From CAVVEQ01 sp963747315 (lineage in GTDB: Bacteria; Chloroflexota; Anaerolineae; Anaerolineales; Anaerolineaceae): DNA of 64,000 nt. Shown piece by piece: positions 1 through 9,582 of the stretch. Every line of letters starts with the position of its first letter. The first letter of the stretch is position 1. Under the pieces are notes generated by a model. It was not told where the DNA came from. It saw nothing but the letters and a program-made list of their open reading frames with translations, and did not search any database. The translations under genes were made by a program, and so were the position numbers. The stretch lies in the NCBI GenBank assembly GCA_963747315.1, contig CAVVEQ010000006.1, positions 496,001-560,000 of the forward strand. The letters are read 5' to 3'.

Positions 1-81
1 TCGCAAACGGAGGCGAACAAGCTGATCATCAGCTGAAGTCGCCAATAAACCATCACTAATCCTTTGTGGGAATTATAAGAC

Positions 82-798
82 TTACCGGAAATAAAAAATC
101 CCGAAACTCCAAAGGTCCATGATCCAATGGGTAATCATCAAAGGCAAAAGAAACCGCTCCTTTTGGTAATAAAACCCAAGGATCAACCCGATTAGAAACG
201 TGAAAAGGAGCTTATCCGGAAAAAACACACCGTGGATCAGCGCGAAGGAAACCGACGAGATCACCAGGGCTGCCCAGGGTTTCTTCCCTCGCAGATCAAA
301 CCCCGTCAGGATGTGCCCGCGCCAGATCAATTCCTCGGTGAAGGCCGCGGTGGCGGGGGTGAGTACCAGCAGCAGGATCATTTGCCCACCAGAAAGGCTC
401 TGGTAGCTGAGTTCCGGCATTTGTCTGGCAAGCAGAGTGATATAGACCATCCAAATCGCGTTGACAGAGATGAACATCAGAATGGCTGCTCCCCAGCGAA
501 AGCGAAAGGGAGAGTCGTCCTGGGAAAAAAGCTTCCGGATGGAATCCCCCGAGCGCTTGTAGCGAAGGATCAATACCAACGCGAAGAACCATTCCAGAGC
601 GAACACCAAAGCACTGATCCCAAGTTGAAGGCGTCCGTAATCCAGTTCAAAGTGTGCAGGCTCAACCCCCTTGGCGGCAGCATAAACCCCGATATACATC
701 ACGCTCACGAGGATCAATGCGCCGATATTAAAAGCTATCGGCGGCCAGATCACGTAAGGCCAGACGTTGCGGCTCTCCGGTTTTCTCTCTTTGTTCAT
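82..798 (-). CDS. CPBP family intramembrane metalloprotease
   Basis: This is a multi-pass membrane protein of about 238 residues. The conserved signatures of the CPBP (CAAX protease/bacteriocin-processing, Rce1-like) family are visible in order: EELIWRG, which matches EExxxR, then FALIHG with the second metal-ligand region, then HWIMD near the C-terminus. Family members cleave peptides inside the membrane, often in prenyl-protein maturation or bacteriocin self-immunity; the substrate here is unknown. I chose the ATG at 798 over the longer frame from 849 because GGAGGG lies just upstream of it and the extra N-terminal residues look non-coding. It is followed upstream by an ASCH-like gene on the same strand. 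Confidence 0.85.
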   Translation of the reverse strand: MNKERKPESRNVWPYVIWPPIAFNIGALILVSVMYIGVYAAAKGVEPAHFELDYGRLQLGISALVFALEWFFALVLILRYKRSGDSIRKLFSQDDSPFRFRWGAAILMFISVNAIWMVYITLLARQMPELSYQSLSGGQMILLLVLTPATAAFTEELIWRGHILTGFDLRGKKPWAALVISSVSFALIHGVFFPDKLLFTFLIGLILGFYYQKERFLLPLMITHWIMDLWSFGIFYFR

Positions 799-873
799 GT
801 TGCCCTCCCATGAACAACCACTTGTACCCGGTTCATGGCTGATTGCCATTGAAATGGACTTCCGCCCGATAGA

Positions 874-1305
874 TCACACAGTCAGTTTAACCTTTTCGAT
901 CTCCTCCACCATCAGCCAATCGTCCATGTTTCCATAAGCGCGCTTATCCACACCGAATGGGGATAGCGTTTCGGCTTTGTCGATCCCAATCAACACCAGG
1001 TACCGTTTTCCACCCCAACGGCTTCGCTGCTTTTCGGTCAGTTGCAACTGCCCCTGGTACTGCTCCACCAGGCGAATGGATTCCTCCTCCGTCATAGCGT
1101 CCGAATTCAGGACTGAGGTCACCACTGATTTCGCCCGGATCAATCCCTCCGCGTCGTTATTCAGGAAATACAGCGTATCCCCGGCATTCACCCTTCCATA
1201 TGGCATCTTTCGTCCAGTTGCACCGCGGATGATCATTGTTTTCTCCCCGCTGAGGATTCGCTCCATTTCCCTGGCTGATGCGTCAAGATAAACCACGTGG
1301 TCCAT
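874..1305 (-). CDS. ASCH/PUA-like domain small protein
   Basis: This protein of 143 residues has the layout of ASCH/PUA-fold proteins. It starts with a short beta strand and an EMERILSGEKT segment, followed by GRVNAGDTLYFLNND and a strand carrying IRAKSVV. ASCH domains are thought to bind RNA or nucleotides, often in translation-linked regulation; no specific role can be assigned here. The start is well supported by AAGGAGG six bases before the ATG. It is probably cotranscribed with the CPBP protease gene downstream and the toroid-like gene upstream, since all three are on the minus strand with short gaps. The family assignment rests on pattern recognition only. Confidence 0.55.
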   Translation of the reverse strand: MDHVVYLDASAREMERILSGEKTMIIRGATGRKMPYGRVNAGDTLYFLNNDAEGLIRAKSVVTSVLNSDAMTEEESIRLVEQYQGQLQLTEKQRSRWGGKRYLVLIGIDKAETLSPFGVDKRAYGNMDDWLMVEEIEKVKLTV

Positions 1306-1335
1306 GCTTCCTCCTTAAGAATCAGCTCGTAACCT

Positions 1336-2307
1336 TCACGTTGTGTTTTGTTTCTGCAGCACCCTGATCGATAGCAGGGTCAGCCACCGTGAGGTAATCT
1401 TCTTCTGCCCGAACTCCCAATCCTTCCAGGCCAGCCAGACCGATTCCAGGGTGAAGCGTCCATCCGAATCTGCCTTCCCCTGAAGCAGCGAAAGCATTTC
1501 AAGATAACGGGGATCTTTTCTCACCCAGGGGAAGTGCGATAAAACCTCCAGCACGTGCAGTAGGTCGTACCAGATGAATGGCACCTTGAGCTTGCGGAAA
1601 TCCGTACCCATGTAGAAGATATAGGGATGGTCACTAAGGCTCTGCGCCCATAACCGCAGCAGGGTCTCTGTGCCCGCGCGACACACCTGGGAATCCCGCC
1701 AGTCATCCATCGTTGCCAGGGATTTGAGCATAGCCAGTGTGGCGAACGGGCAGGGATCATCCTTCCGTCCGGGTCCGCGGAAATTCCCCAGCGATTTCGA
1801 CACCGCGCACGGCCAACCGTTTTCCCGTGCGAGACCAGCCAGGAAAGCGGCTGATCTTTGCACTGCCGGGTGTGCCTGCATGCCCATCCTTGCCAGGGCG
1901 TAAAGCAGCAGAGGGGCATCGCACAGCGCCCAGCCCGATTGGTCCTCGCCAGTCCCGCCAAAATGAATTGGGACGTTGATCGGGAGCCGAAAAGCGCCTT
2001 CCACGGATTGGTTTTCCAGGATCCTTTGTATGACCAGTGCCATCCCGGGGTCGTCCGCGTGCACTCCGATGTCCGCCAGAAAGGTCAGCTTGTGGAACGG
2101 CTGCCCAGCGCTTTTATGGCTGGAGATCACCTGCCAGGGCCAATCCTGCAGTTCGCTGATGATGCTCTGCACCTTTGGATCCGCCTGCATCCCCGATCTG
2201 GCAGCCAGGACGGTGGGATCATCCTCCGTTTGACCCAGCAGGTCCAGCCGGGTGCGGTAGGCGATAAAAGGTTCACCTTCCAATAGCCAGTTAATTGGTG
2301 GATTCAT
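1336..2307 (-). CDS. alpha/alpha-toroid (prenyltransferase/squalene-cyclase-like) protein
   Basis: This is a soluble helical protein of 323 residues. Repeated helix pairs and the short Gly/Trp-containing segments (for example GAFRLP, SGWALCDAP, ENGWPCA) resemble the alpha/alpha toroid of terpenoid cyclases and prenyltransferases. I do not see the DxDD motif of squalene-hopene cyclases, so cyclase activity is not supported. A second toroid-like gene lies near 59 kb in the window. Uncharacterised proteins of this kind are, to my knowledge, common in Chloroflexota. Function unknown. Confidence 0.5.
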   Translation of the reverse strand: MNPPINWLLEGEPFIAYRTRLDLLGQTEDDPTVLAARSGMQADPKVQSIISELQDWPWQVISSHKSAGQPFHKLTFLADIGVHADDPGMALVIQRILENQSVEGAFRLPINVPIHFGGTGEDQSGWALCDAPLLLYALARMGMQAHPAVQRSAAFLAGLARENGWPCAVSKSLGNFRGPGRKDDPCPFATLAMLKSLATMDDWRDSQVCRAGTETLLRLWAQSLSDHPYIFYMGTDFRKLKVPFIWYDLLHVLEVLSHFPWVRKDPRYLEMLSLLQGKADSDGRFTLESVWLAWKDWEFGQKKITSRWLTLLSIRVLQKQNTT

Positions 2308-2381
2308 TAAAATTAATTATATCCCCCGAGACAAGAGGTTACCGATCCCCCTGATGAGGTTTTGCAGGATTCAAAAATATA

Positions 2382-3936
2382 TTACGCTGCTTCCCCCAGG
2401 ATATCCTCCACCGCATCCTTCGCCCAATAAGCCACCTGCCCATTGCTGGAAAGCCTGCGGACCCCGTCGATGTGGTTGCCAAGGGTGACGATTGGCGGTT
2501 CCTCAGAAGTCACCCCATCGCGGGTGAGCACCTGTCCCAACCCGACGGTGGCGAGCAGCCCGTTACACAGGCAGCGTTTTCCCTCTGCGTTCGGCGGCAG
2601 CCCGCGGTCGCGGGTGAACGCTTCCAGCGGTCCAGCGGGGCAGCGGTGGAAGATATAACGCTCACCAGTTTCATTCGCCTTCAACAGTCCACGCTGCTGA
2701 AGCAGACCAATATCGCAGATCCTGCGCCTGTCTGTGTATACCTTTTCATCCGCCAGAGTTCCTGGAAGTTGAACCACCTTGAAGGGGTACCCGGTGGGGG
2801 AAAACAGGGTGGTGCGCACCAGGTCAGCTTCATCCACGCCTTCCCTGATCTTCCGTAGGATGGCATACGCGCAGGTCCGGTCGCAGTCCGGATTCCATCG
2901 CCAGGGCGAAATTCGTCCCCACCTGCACTCCCGCAGCCCCGGCAGCCAACGCCTTTTGCAGCCCTTCCCGACTGCCATAACCTCCCGCCAGCCAGAAGGG
3001 CAGCCCCACCCCACGGATGGCTTCCAGGTCGGGCTCATCCTCAAGCCCGTATAGCGGCTGACCGAGGTCATCCTTTAACATCGGTCCCTGCGGACCTGCG
3101 TTGTGCCCCCCGGCAGTGTGATGTTCAATGATGAATCCGTCCGGAGCGCCGGTCGGGCTCTGCGCCAGGGCCAGGGCAAGCGGTGCCAGCGAAGCTATTG
3201 CCAGGAATGCCGGACGCGCGATGGGCTGCCGGGCGAGGCTGCCCACCCAGGATGGTTTTCGGGATCGAACTCGATCTGAAAGGATTCGCCTGATTCCCGG
3301 TACAGCATGGGAATATCAATATTCACCGGCTTATGCTGCGCCAACTGGGTGGTAAATCAAAGGCAATCCTTCCGGGCTGCCGGCGCCGACGACAATGCCA
3401 TCCACTCCGGCCAGCATGGCGCCATACATGGCAAAGACCAGCGGCAGCTCGATCTTCTTGAGGAAATTAATGAAGATCTTCCCGCTGTGCCCAACCTTCG
3501 CCAGCCAAACCTCGGCGAATGCAGTCAGGATTACCCTTTCGATCACATCCTGCGGCAGGGATAGGCCCACTATACCTGCATGGTTATCAGAAGCGATTAT
3601 TTTATCGGTACCATTACGCGACCCGGCTGCCTGCATGGGGAAGTGACGGAACTTCTCTCCGGGAGCCTTCCCACCCTGGATGAAATACCGGGTGAAAAAG
3701 TCTTTTCCGAGAGACGTATTGAATTTCTCATCAAACGCTTGGAATGCTCGGCGAACATGCCCGCCGGGATCGCCCAGCTCCAGGATTCGCGCATAACCCA
3801 CATCCAGACCGATCCCGGAAACCGTTCCAGCGGTCACTCCTGGCCGCTCAATCGCGACCGCCCTGGCCAGCCGCCAGTTGGAGACATACGCCCCCATCCC
3901 GCCCTGGATCAATTTCACCTGACGAAGGAATTCCAT
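2382..3936 (-). pseudogene. nitronate monooxygenase (2-nitropropane dioxygenase-like), frameshifted
   Basis: Reading the minus strand in three frames rebuilds an FMN-dependent nitronate monooxygenase of about 515 residues. The N-terminal part has the LIQGGMGAYVSN flavin-barrel start, the middle has IIEHHTAGGHNAGPQGP with the expected His, and then LPFWLAGGYGSREGLQ, the phosphate-binding end of the barrel. The C-terminal part carries GRRLSSNGQVAYWAKDAVE-like sequence. Frame changes are needed near 3350 (one extra base), near 3247 and near 2875. The start at 3936 has GAGGT upstream. The family oxidises alkyl nitronates. Three breaks make it either a pseudogene or a poorly sequenced gene; motif preservation leans slightly to the latter. 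Confidence 0.75.
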
Positions 3937-4076
3937 CGCGCTACCTCGAACTTTCCATTCCATTATTATCACAAAACACCCGCAGGGTTGTATGCTTCAC
4001 AGTACGGTTAATAACCCTTAACAGCACGGCAAGGTGCTCCCCAAGGTCAGGCATGCAAACCATCCGGGGAGATAGG

Positions 4077-4085
4077 TGGTATAAT
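4077..4085 (+). promoter_or_regulatory. extended -10 promoter for the CarD-like gene
   Basis: TGGTATAAT is a perfect extended -10 element (TG, one base, TATAAT) on the plus strand about 90 bases before the CarD-like start. No good -35 hexamer is seen, which is normal for extended -10 promoters. Transcription would start near 4092. Confidence 0.5.
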
Positions 4086-4174
4086 GAATACGAATTCAAG
4101 GATCGTGATTTCTGATGCCAATCCTTCCGTGGATTGGTTTTTTTCTTTCTGCCCGGCAGGGTTAGGAGCAGGTG

Positions 4175-4669
4175 ATGCACTTCCAGGTTGGCAATCAGGT
4201 GATACATTGGACCCTCGGCCTCGGCGAGGTCGTTGGGGTGGAAGAGCGATCGCTTTCGGGGGAAAGCGCACTCTATTACCTTGTGCGCATCAAGGATCTG
4301 ACGGTTTTCGTACCAGCCGATAATGGGACTGAGTGCCGGTTGCGCTCCCCATCCGCGAAACGGGATTTTCAAAAAATGCTGGGAATCCTAAGTCAACCGG
4401 GAACGGAGCTGGCTGAAAACCGCTTCGAACGAAAGGCAGCCCTTCGCCAGGAAATGGCGGATGGAAAACCGGAATCCGTCTTCCGGGTGGTGCGGGATCT
4501 AACCTTCCGCGCCCGGACGAAAAATCTAAACGATGACGATAAGAATATCCTGGAGCGGGCGCTAAGCCTGCTGCGGTCCGAAATGGCCCTGGCGTTGAGC
4601 GTTCACCCGGAACAGGCTGAACAGGAATTGCAGAAACACCTCCATCCACTGGAAGTTGCAGTTACTTAG
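4175..4669 (+). CDS. CarD-like (CarD_CdnL_TRCF family) transcriptional regulator
   Basis: The protein has about 164 residues. The N-terminal 55 residues (HFQVGNQVIHWTLGLGEVVG followed by a YYLVRIKDLTVFVP strand pair) match the RNA-polymerase-interacting domain of CarD/CdnL proteins, an SH3-like beta barrel that binds the beta subunit. The rest is helical with many charged residues, as in the CarD DNA-binding half. Known CarD proteins stabilise open promoter complexes, often at rRNA promoters. ATG at 4175 is preferred over GTG at 4172 because AGGAG sits at 4164-4168. The end overlaps the convergent membrane-protein gene by eight bases. Confidence 0.8.
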   Translation: MHFQVGNQVIHWTLGLGEVVGVEERSLSGESALYYLVRIKDLTVFVPADNGTECRLRSPSAKRDFQKMLGILSQPGTELAENRFERKAALRQEMADGKPESVFRVVRDLTFRARTKNLNDDDKNILERALSLLRSEMALALSVHPEQAEQELQKHLHPLEVAVT

Positions 4670-5621
4670 GTTTGTCATTTTTTCGAGCCTGCCAGGTCCT
4701 GATAAGACTCAAACCAAACAGGATGAATCCCGTCGGTGTGGTGATTAGGTAAAGCACCCAGTTGGTTCTCCATTGGAGATCTAGGTACATTGCGAGCGCA
4801 TAAACTGCAACCGCGCAAAAAGGGATGCTTAACAGGCAGGCATATTTCCAGGCTGGTATCACACTGTTGAACGAATCCAAAATCGATCCATCGGTTTCTG
4901 ATAGCCTATTCCAACGCAATCCTAAATAGACCAATCCTAACAGTACGGGGAGGATGAGGGCAGCCAACGGCTGGGCAGGAATGGTCACAAAAAAGAAATA
5001 AAGCATTACCAACCCGCCAATGATCATGATCGGCCAGCGGTTTGGCGCGAAGGTTTCAACCGAACTCCAGTCTGAAAGCTTGTAGGCGATGATGACAAGG
5101 ATTGTCGCAATAAGCGAGAATACCGTAAATTCCAGGATGGTGGACACACCGCCATCCGGTTCCCCCCACCAGCTGATCGCCCACAAGCCATAAACCAACC
5201 CGATCAAGGCGCAGAGCTTCAGGGTAGCCAGGGGATCAGGGGAATGCAGGCTTTTCCTCACCGCGTACCAGCCTACCCAGACCGTGATGAGCGCGTGCCA
5301 CGCTAGCCCGGTGAATGAGATAGATAATGGCAACTGCTCGTATGTGGTTTGCACAACGATCCCTTCACCGATCCAACCAAAGGCTGATGCCGCCAGGAAC
5401 AACGCCCAGATGCTCCTCACCCTGAAATATCGTACCAGAACAAGAAAAATCAACGCCATTAGCGAATAAGCAACCCAGGTGGAAAGCCAATTACCAATTG
5501 AATCTCCAGGCCGCACGCGCGCCCAGAAAAGCAGTTCGGAGTAATAGAAAAAGATGAAACCTGTTGCTATAACCTGGGTATACATTCGAAAAGTTTTCAA
5601 GGTTCTTTCCCTCAAATTCAC
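4662..5621 (-). CDS. polytopic membrane protein, unknown function
   Basis: I do not recognise a family in this protein of 319 residues. About nine hydrophobic segments span it, with the positive-charged loop RYFRVR after segment two and a basic C-terminal tail. The start is GTG at 5621, inside the GTGTGA that also holds the stop of the upstream hydrolase gene. That overlap indicates translational coupling, so the two are one operon. The 3' end overlaps the convergent CarD-like gene by eight bases. Confidence 0.7.
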   Translation of the reverse strand: MNLRERTLKTFRMYTQVIATGFIFFYYSELLFWARVRPGDSIGNWLSTWVAYSLMALIFLVLVRYFRVRSIWALFLAASAFGWIGEGIVVQTTYEQLPLSISFTGLAWHALITVWVGWYAVRKSLHSPDPLATLKLCALIGLVYGLWAISWWGEPDGGVSTILEFTVFSLIATILVIIAYKLSDWSSVETFAPNRWPIMIIGGLVMLYFFFVTIPAQPLAALILPVLLGLVYLGLRWNRLSETDGSILDSFNSVIPAWKYACLLSIPFCAVAVYALAMYLDLQWRTNWVLYLITTPTGFILFGLSLIRTWQARKNDKPK

Positions 5622-6934
5622 ACCATCAATGCCAGGAACCGCTCGATCTCATAGGTTGCTGCCTGCGAGGATGGGGAGATTCGCCTGGATACCCCGAAAT
5701 ATTGATCAAATCCGTGAACTGTCTGAGGAAACTCAATAAGATTTATCTCGCTCCCGCTTCACAAAGCGCTTTGTGCAAGCGGCGACCGTGAGAGGCATCG
5801 ATCAGGAAATCGTTATCAGCAAATATCTGCAGTGTTGTCGGGCATTTGGGACCTGCGTACGCTATCGGTGAAGCCGCCCGGTATCTGTCCGGTTTTTCCT
5901 TCAAGGTCCCCCCCAATAACCCGACCAGTAAAAGCGCTCCGCCGGGGATATTTCCGTATCGGTAAGCGGGGAAAGCCCGGTTTCTGGTCATGAATCTATC
6001 CAACCAGGTCCGGTCGTGGGTCCGGGGCAACATGTCAGCGCTGATCTGGCTGCTGAACTCCGGCTGCCTTTTCGTTGAGCGGCCGTATTCTTCAAAAAAG
6101 GCAGCCATATCGGTTATGCCAAACATGGAAATTACTGCACGGATGGAAGGGTATTGACTCTCCGCTTTTGAAGAAGCGGGGGGTCCGGGTGAATACGCCG
6201 TCAGCAAGGCCAGGTGCGCGCCACCGGAAACACCCATCAATATGATCCGCTCCGGGTTCACCCGGTATTCCTTTGCGTGCTCTCTCATCCAATTAACTGC
6301 CTGCCCCACACCGATAAGCATCATTTCCAGGTTTGCCTGGGGAGCCAGCGGGTAGGCCACATCCAGGATCACATGTCCCTGGTTCGCCAGACGGCGAAAG
6401 AGAGGCTGCGTCAGGAAATCCTTATCCAAAGCCTGCCAGGCACCTCCATGGAGATAGATGACTGCCAATCCGCTGTGGGGAATGTTATCTGCAGGTTCCC
6501 ACAGGTCGGCAAGCAGAGACGGAACAACATCTTTCCCCGGTTGTAGTAGTATATTTCGCGTTCTCTTGGCGGGAGGGGGAGCAAGTTGGATCAAGCGGGT
6601 ATTTTTTTGTCGCGGTTCGAATTTGTTGAACCCGATCCACACCAAAAACCGGGATTAATGGGTCTTCGCCTTTGGAAACAAGGAGAATGTGACGGAGCAA
6701 CAAAGTTGCTCCGGAAAGGCCGGCAACGATCGCGAAAGGGCTCCATGAGACCCATCCAAACAGGCTACTCACCAGACCAAGGAGAGCAAGAAACGGGGAC
6801 CAGGCATCGGCCCAGAGTTTTGGCATCCAGAAAACCCCGCCCCAAATCCCGGGCGGGAATTTGATTTGCAATATTAACCCGGAAACCAGGCACACCCCTC
6901 CGAAAACCGTGACGGCGATCTCAATTCCTGTCAT
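5618..6934 (-). CDS. membrane-anchored alpha/beta hydrolase (esterase/lipase-like), two frameshifts
   Basis: Three reading frames combine into one protein of about 438 residues. The first 100 residues hold three or four membrane segments beginning MTGIEIAVTVFGG, with AGGAAGGAG before the ATG at 6934. The remainder is a hormone-sensitive-lipase/feruloyl-esterase type hydrolase: HGGAW oxyanion motif, GVSGGAHLA nucleophile elbow, the acid residue in FADNDFLID, and VHGFD carrying the catalytic His. One break lies at the seven-base T run 6602-6608 and the other near 5745. The true stop, TGA at 5618-5620, overlaps the next gene's GTG start. That retained overlap argues that the breaks are sequencing errors rather than decay. 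The substrate is unknown. Confidence 0.75.
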
Positions 6935-7006
6935 CTCTCCTTCCTGTTTGAAACCCGGACCGGTTTTGCATGATCCGGATGTTTCCCGTACGATTTCAGA
7001 AAACGC

Positions 7007-7511
7007 TCAGACCAACTTCGCTGGCAAACTTTCTGTCCAGGCGCGGATCTTCTCCCAATCGCGGATATCACCCTGTGGAAGCTGATCCTTCCCGGGGAGA
7101 AGGTTATACGGGAATACCAGCTTGCTTGAATCCAATCTTCCACCGAAGACCTCTTTCGCAATCGGCTGGAACCAGGAATATTTTGATAATTCTTTTTCAA
7201 AATTTCCCCATACATTCTTCCAATTCCTCCTCCTTGTCCTGCGTTGGTCCAAGGGAGAAGAAAGCCGTAGGTTTTTTTTCAATATCTTTTTTATGCTTTT
7301 TCAAAAAGTTTTGGGCATCCCCAATTATCCGGAACATATACATGGGTGCCCCCAAAACCAACCCGCTGTAATCCTTCACGGATTTCACCGTCTTCATCTC
7401 TCCGAGATCTGCTTCAAACCCCATTTCGTGCAATGTTTTGGTCATAAACTCAGCGATCTCACGGGTGGAGCCACATTTGGTGGCATAGGCAATCAGCAAT
7501 TTTTCCTTCAT
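7007..7511 (-). CDS. flavodoxin-domain protein (HemG-like), frameshifted
   Basis: The N-terminal 100 residues are a flavodoxin fold: LLIAYATKCGSTREIAEFM is the FMN phosphate loop, and LVLGAPMYMFR and AFFSLGP are the later FMN loops. The C-terminal part, in another frame, continues with KELSKYSWFQPIAKEVFGG and a conserved DWEKIRAW segment typical of protoporphyrinogen-oxidase-like flavodoxins. One frame change is needed in the GGGGAAATTTT stretch near 7198-7208. The complete protein would be about 167 residues. It may act as an electron carrier or a HemG-type enzyme; no other haem genes are nearby, so the specific role is open. Confidence 0.75.
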
Positions 7512-7532
7512 GTTGTTAACCCATCCTTTACC

Positions 7533-7560
7533 TTTGTTATCGTGAAAGTATAGATATAAT
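7533..7560 (+). promoter_or_regulatory. candidate sigma-70-type promoter
   Basis: TATAAT at 7555-7560 is a consensus -10, with a weak -35-like TTTGTT at 7533-7538 and a 16-base spacer. It would serve the membrane-protein gene starting at 7593, leaving a leader of about 25 bases that contains its GGAG site. Confidence 0.4.
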
Positions 7561-7592
7561 TGCGGAAATTTGCCACCTTATGGAGTAAACAT

Positions 7593-8459
7593 ATGATTAA
7601 CAATTTAAAGTACAACAAGATTCTTTGGGGAATTACTACCCTGCTTGCATTTTTCGCAGCAGTGTATGGGTTGATCGACAACAACATCTACGATGGTCTT
7701 TTTCCGTTGAATTTTATTGCTGCCCAATTCTCGCAGGATTGGTTAACGATCGTCGTCTGTCTATTCCTTGCCTACCTGATTTTTTCCACAAAACCAGACA
7801 GCATTAAACGCCCGATCATCATCATTGGCATCATGGGATCACTTGCCTATCTTTACGGGATATTCTCGATCGAACGGGTTTATAACGTTTTGTATTTGGT
7901 TTACCTGGCGATCCTCGGCACCTCTTTCTTCTCGGTTGTATTTTCGATCTCTTCCTTTAATCCGGACGTCCTGAAAACATTGTCTGTCAAAAAAGGTGTG
8001 CGTTACACCACGGCGGTTTTTTCCTTGTTGATCGCAGGATTGTTTTCGCTTCTCTGGATAAGCGCTTTACTGCCTCTCATGGCTGCAAAAAACCAGATCC
8101 AAAACCTTTATTCGATCTACCTGCTCGACCTCGTTTTCGTGATGCCTTCCTTCGTGATTACCGCAGTGATGACATTCCAAAAGAATCCCCTTGGTTATGT
8201 CCTTACCCCGGCTATGTTCATCCTGGGGATCTTTGTGATTTTCCCCCTTGGGCTGGGAGAACTTGCCAAACCGATGTTCGGATTGGCGATCGACATCCAA
8301 AGCATGAGCATGTCGTTTCTACTATCTGCTTTATTTCTTATCGGGGCTATCTGGCAGCTGGTGAAGCTTCGTACCGTTCAGGAAATTAATCTCAGCCTGG
8401 TAAGCCTGAACTTCAATTACGAATCGGTTCATCAGAACCGATTCGGTTTTTATTTATAA
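7593..8459 (+). CDS. polytopic membrane protein, unknown function
   Basis: This protein of about 288 residues has eight or so hydrophobic segments and few charged residues in between. No family signature was recognised. ATG at 7593 (MINNLKYNK) is preferred over the longer frame from 7560 because GGAG at 7580-7583 precedes it. The last 13 codons read through a perfect terminator hairpin at 8421-8444, so the annotated C-terminus is doubtful; a nearby one-base shift would end the protein at the TAA near 8401. It is convergent with, and overlaps by ten bases, the isoprenoid-synthase-like gene. Confidence 0.65.
   Translation: MINNLKYNKILWGITTLLAFFAAVYGLIDNNIYDGLFPLNFIAAQFSQDWLTIVVCLFLAYLIFSTKPDSIKRPIIIIGIMGSLAYLYGIFSIERVYNVLYLVYLAILGTSFFSVVFSISSFNPDVLKTLSVKKGVRYTTAVFSLLIAGLFSLLWISALLPLMAAKNQIQNLYSIYLLDLVFVMPSFVITAVMTFQKNPLGYVLTPAMFILGIFVIFPLGLGELAKPMFGLAIDIQSMSMSFLLSALFLIGAIWQLVKLRTVQEINLSLVSLNFNYESVHQNRFGFYL
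8421..8455 (+). terminator. intrinsic terminator overlapping the end of the upstream frame
   Basis: A perfect ten-base stem (8421-8430 with 8435-8444, loop ATCA) is followed by GGTTTTTATTT. The tail is U-rich only in the plus direction. It lies inside the last codons of the membrane-protein frame, which is unusual. Confidence 0.75.
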
Positions 8460-9478
8460 GTCATTTCCTTGTGAAAAAAGCGTTCCACCCTCGCCTCGGT
8501 CACTTCCACCAGTTTCAGGAGGATCCTGTCATCCAGATTTTCGAGGATTTCCTTGGATTTTTGGATCATCGCTTTGGACTCCTTATAGGTGGAAGCTACC
8601 AGATCCCCATCCTTCCGCAGGATATCGGCTACTCTGGCAGAATCCTTCCCCAGGCGGACTTCATCTTTTCCCAATGTTACATAAGAGTAATGCCCTGCAG
8701 CAAGGTCTTTTTCCAGGTCTTTCCAATCGTCGATCATTTGGATCGCCGCACCGAAAAGCAGAAACACCTGCCAATATTCATCCAGGCGATCAGCCTTCCC
8801 GATTTGTTCCAGGCAAAGCATGAACGGAGAAACAGCATTGGCTCCCTTGGCTCCAAGCTGTTCCGGATGATCGAGGGAGTAAGGGCTGCCCTTCCAGCGA
8901 GAGGATTTTTCTTTTATCTCCGCCTCCAGGAACAGGCTGCGCATTTTATGAAGAACCATGAGATTGACCTCGCTCACCCCAAATATCTACTAACGCCCTG
9001 GTTTCATATTCGGCGATTAGCGCTTGGGCGGTCAATACCTCCACCGGGTTGGGTGTGTCTGAATCTACGTTTTCGTCCAATATTCCATAACCGGCAACAG
9101 CGAAAACCCCTGCCTCGAGGATCCTGCCAAAATTATCCAAAAGATTATCGAGTCCTTGCTTCGTCCATCCAGACAGCCAGGAATGCGAAAACCGGGTAGG
9201 CATCTTTGAAATACTGCAGGCGATTACTCTTCCACTTTGTGATATCAAAACCGAACGGTTTGCTGAAATCCTTAAGCACTTTTTGGCGCGTCCGTTTCCA
9301 GCCCGTTGAATGCGGAAATCAGGCGGAAATCCACTGAAAGATGACTCACCCAATTGGCAATTGAAAATTGACTTGCCAGGAAAGGCGCCAAAACAGCTGC
9401 CCAGAATGCCTTTTTATTTTTTCGATACACGCCTAGGATTGCAGGAGCGAATTCTTCCATCGCAGGATATTTTTTCAA
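8450..9478 (-). pseudogene. class I isoprenoid-synthase-like protein, three frameshifts
   Basis: Four frame segments on the minus strand combine into a helical protein of about 340 residues. The C-terminal half contains IQMIDDWKDLEKDLAAGHYS, which resembles the second Asp-rich Mg-binding motif of class I polyprenyl/terpene synthases. An earlier helix has AGYGILDENVDSD, a possible first acidic motif. Breaks lie near 9285, near 9150 and near 8975. The start is probably the TTG at 9478 with GAGGT upstream; ATG at 9460 is the alternative. If repaired, it may be a divergent prenyl-diphosphate-using enzyme. The assignment rests on the acidic motifs and all-helical character and is tentative. Confidence 0.5.
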
Positions 9479-9582
9479 ATTGACCTCGATATCGTGATTT
9501 CCAGAAACGGATTCTGATTGTTATAACCGGAAATGATAGAGAACGTTTCGATAATTCAATGAGATTATTATTTTCAAAAGAA

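Noticed and set aside
232..813. Long plus-strand frame antisense to the CPBP protease
   Set aside because: It mirrors a gene with clear motifs and has no domain features or ribosome site; typical shadow frame.
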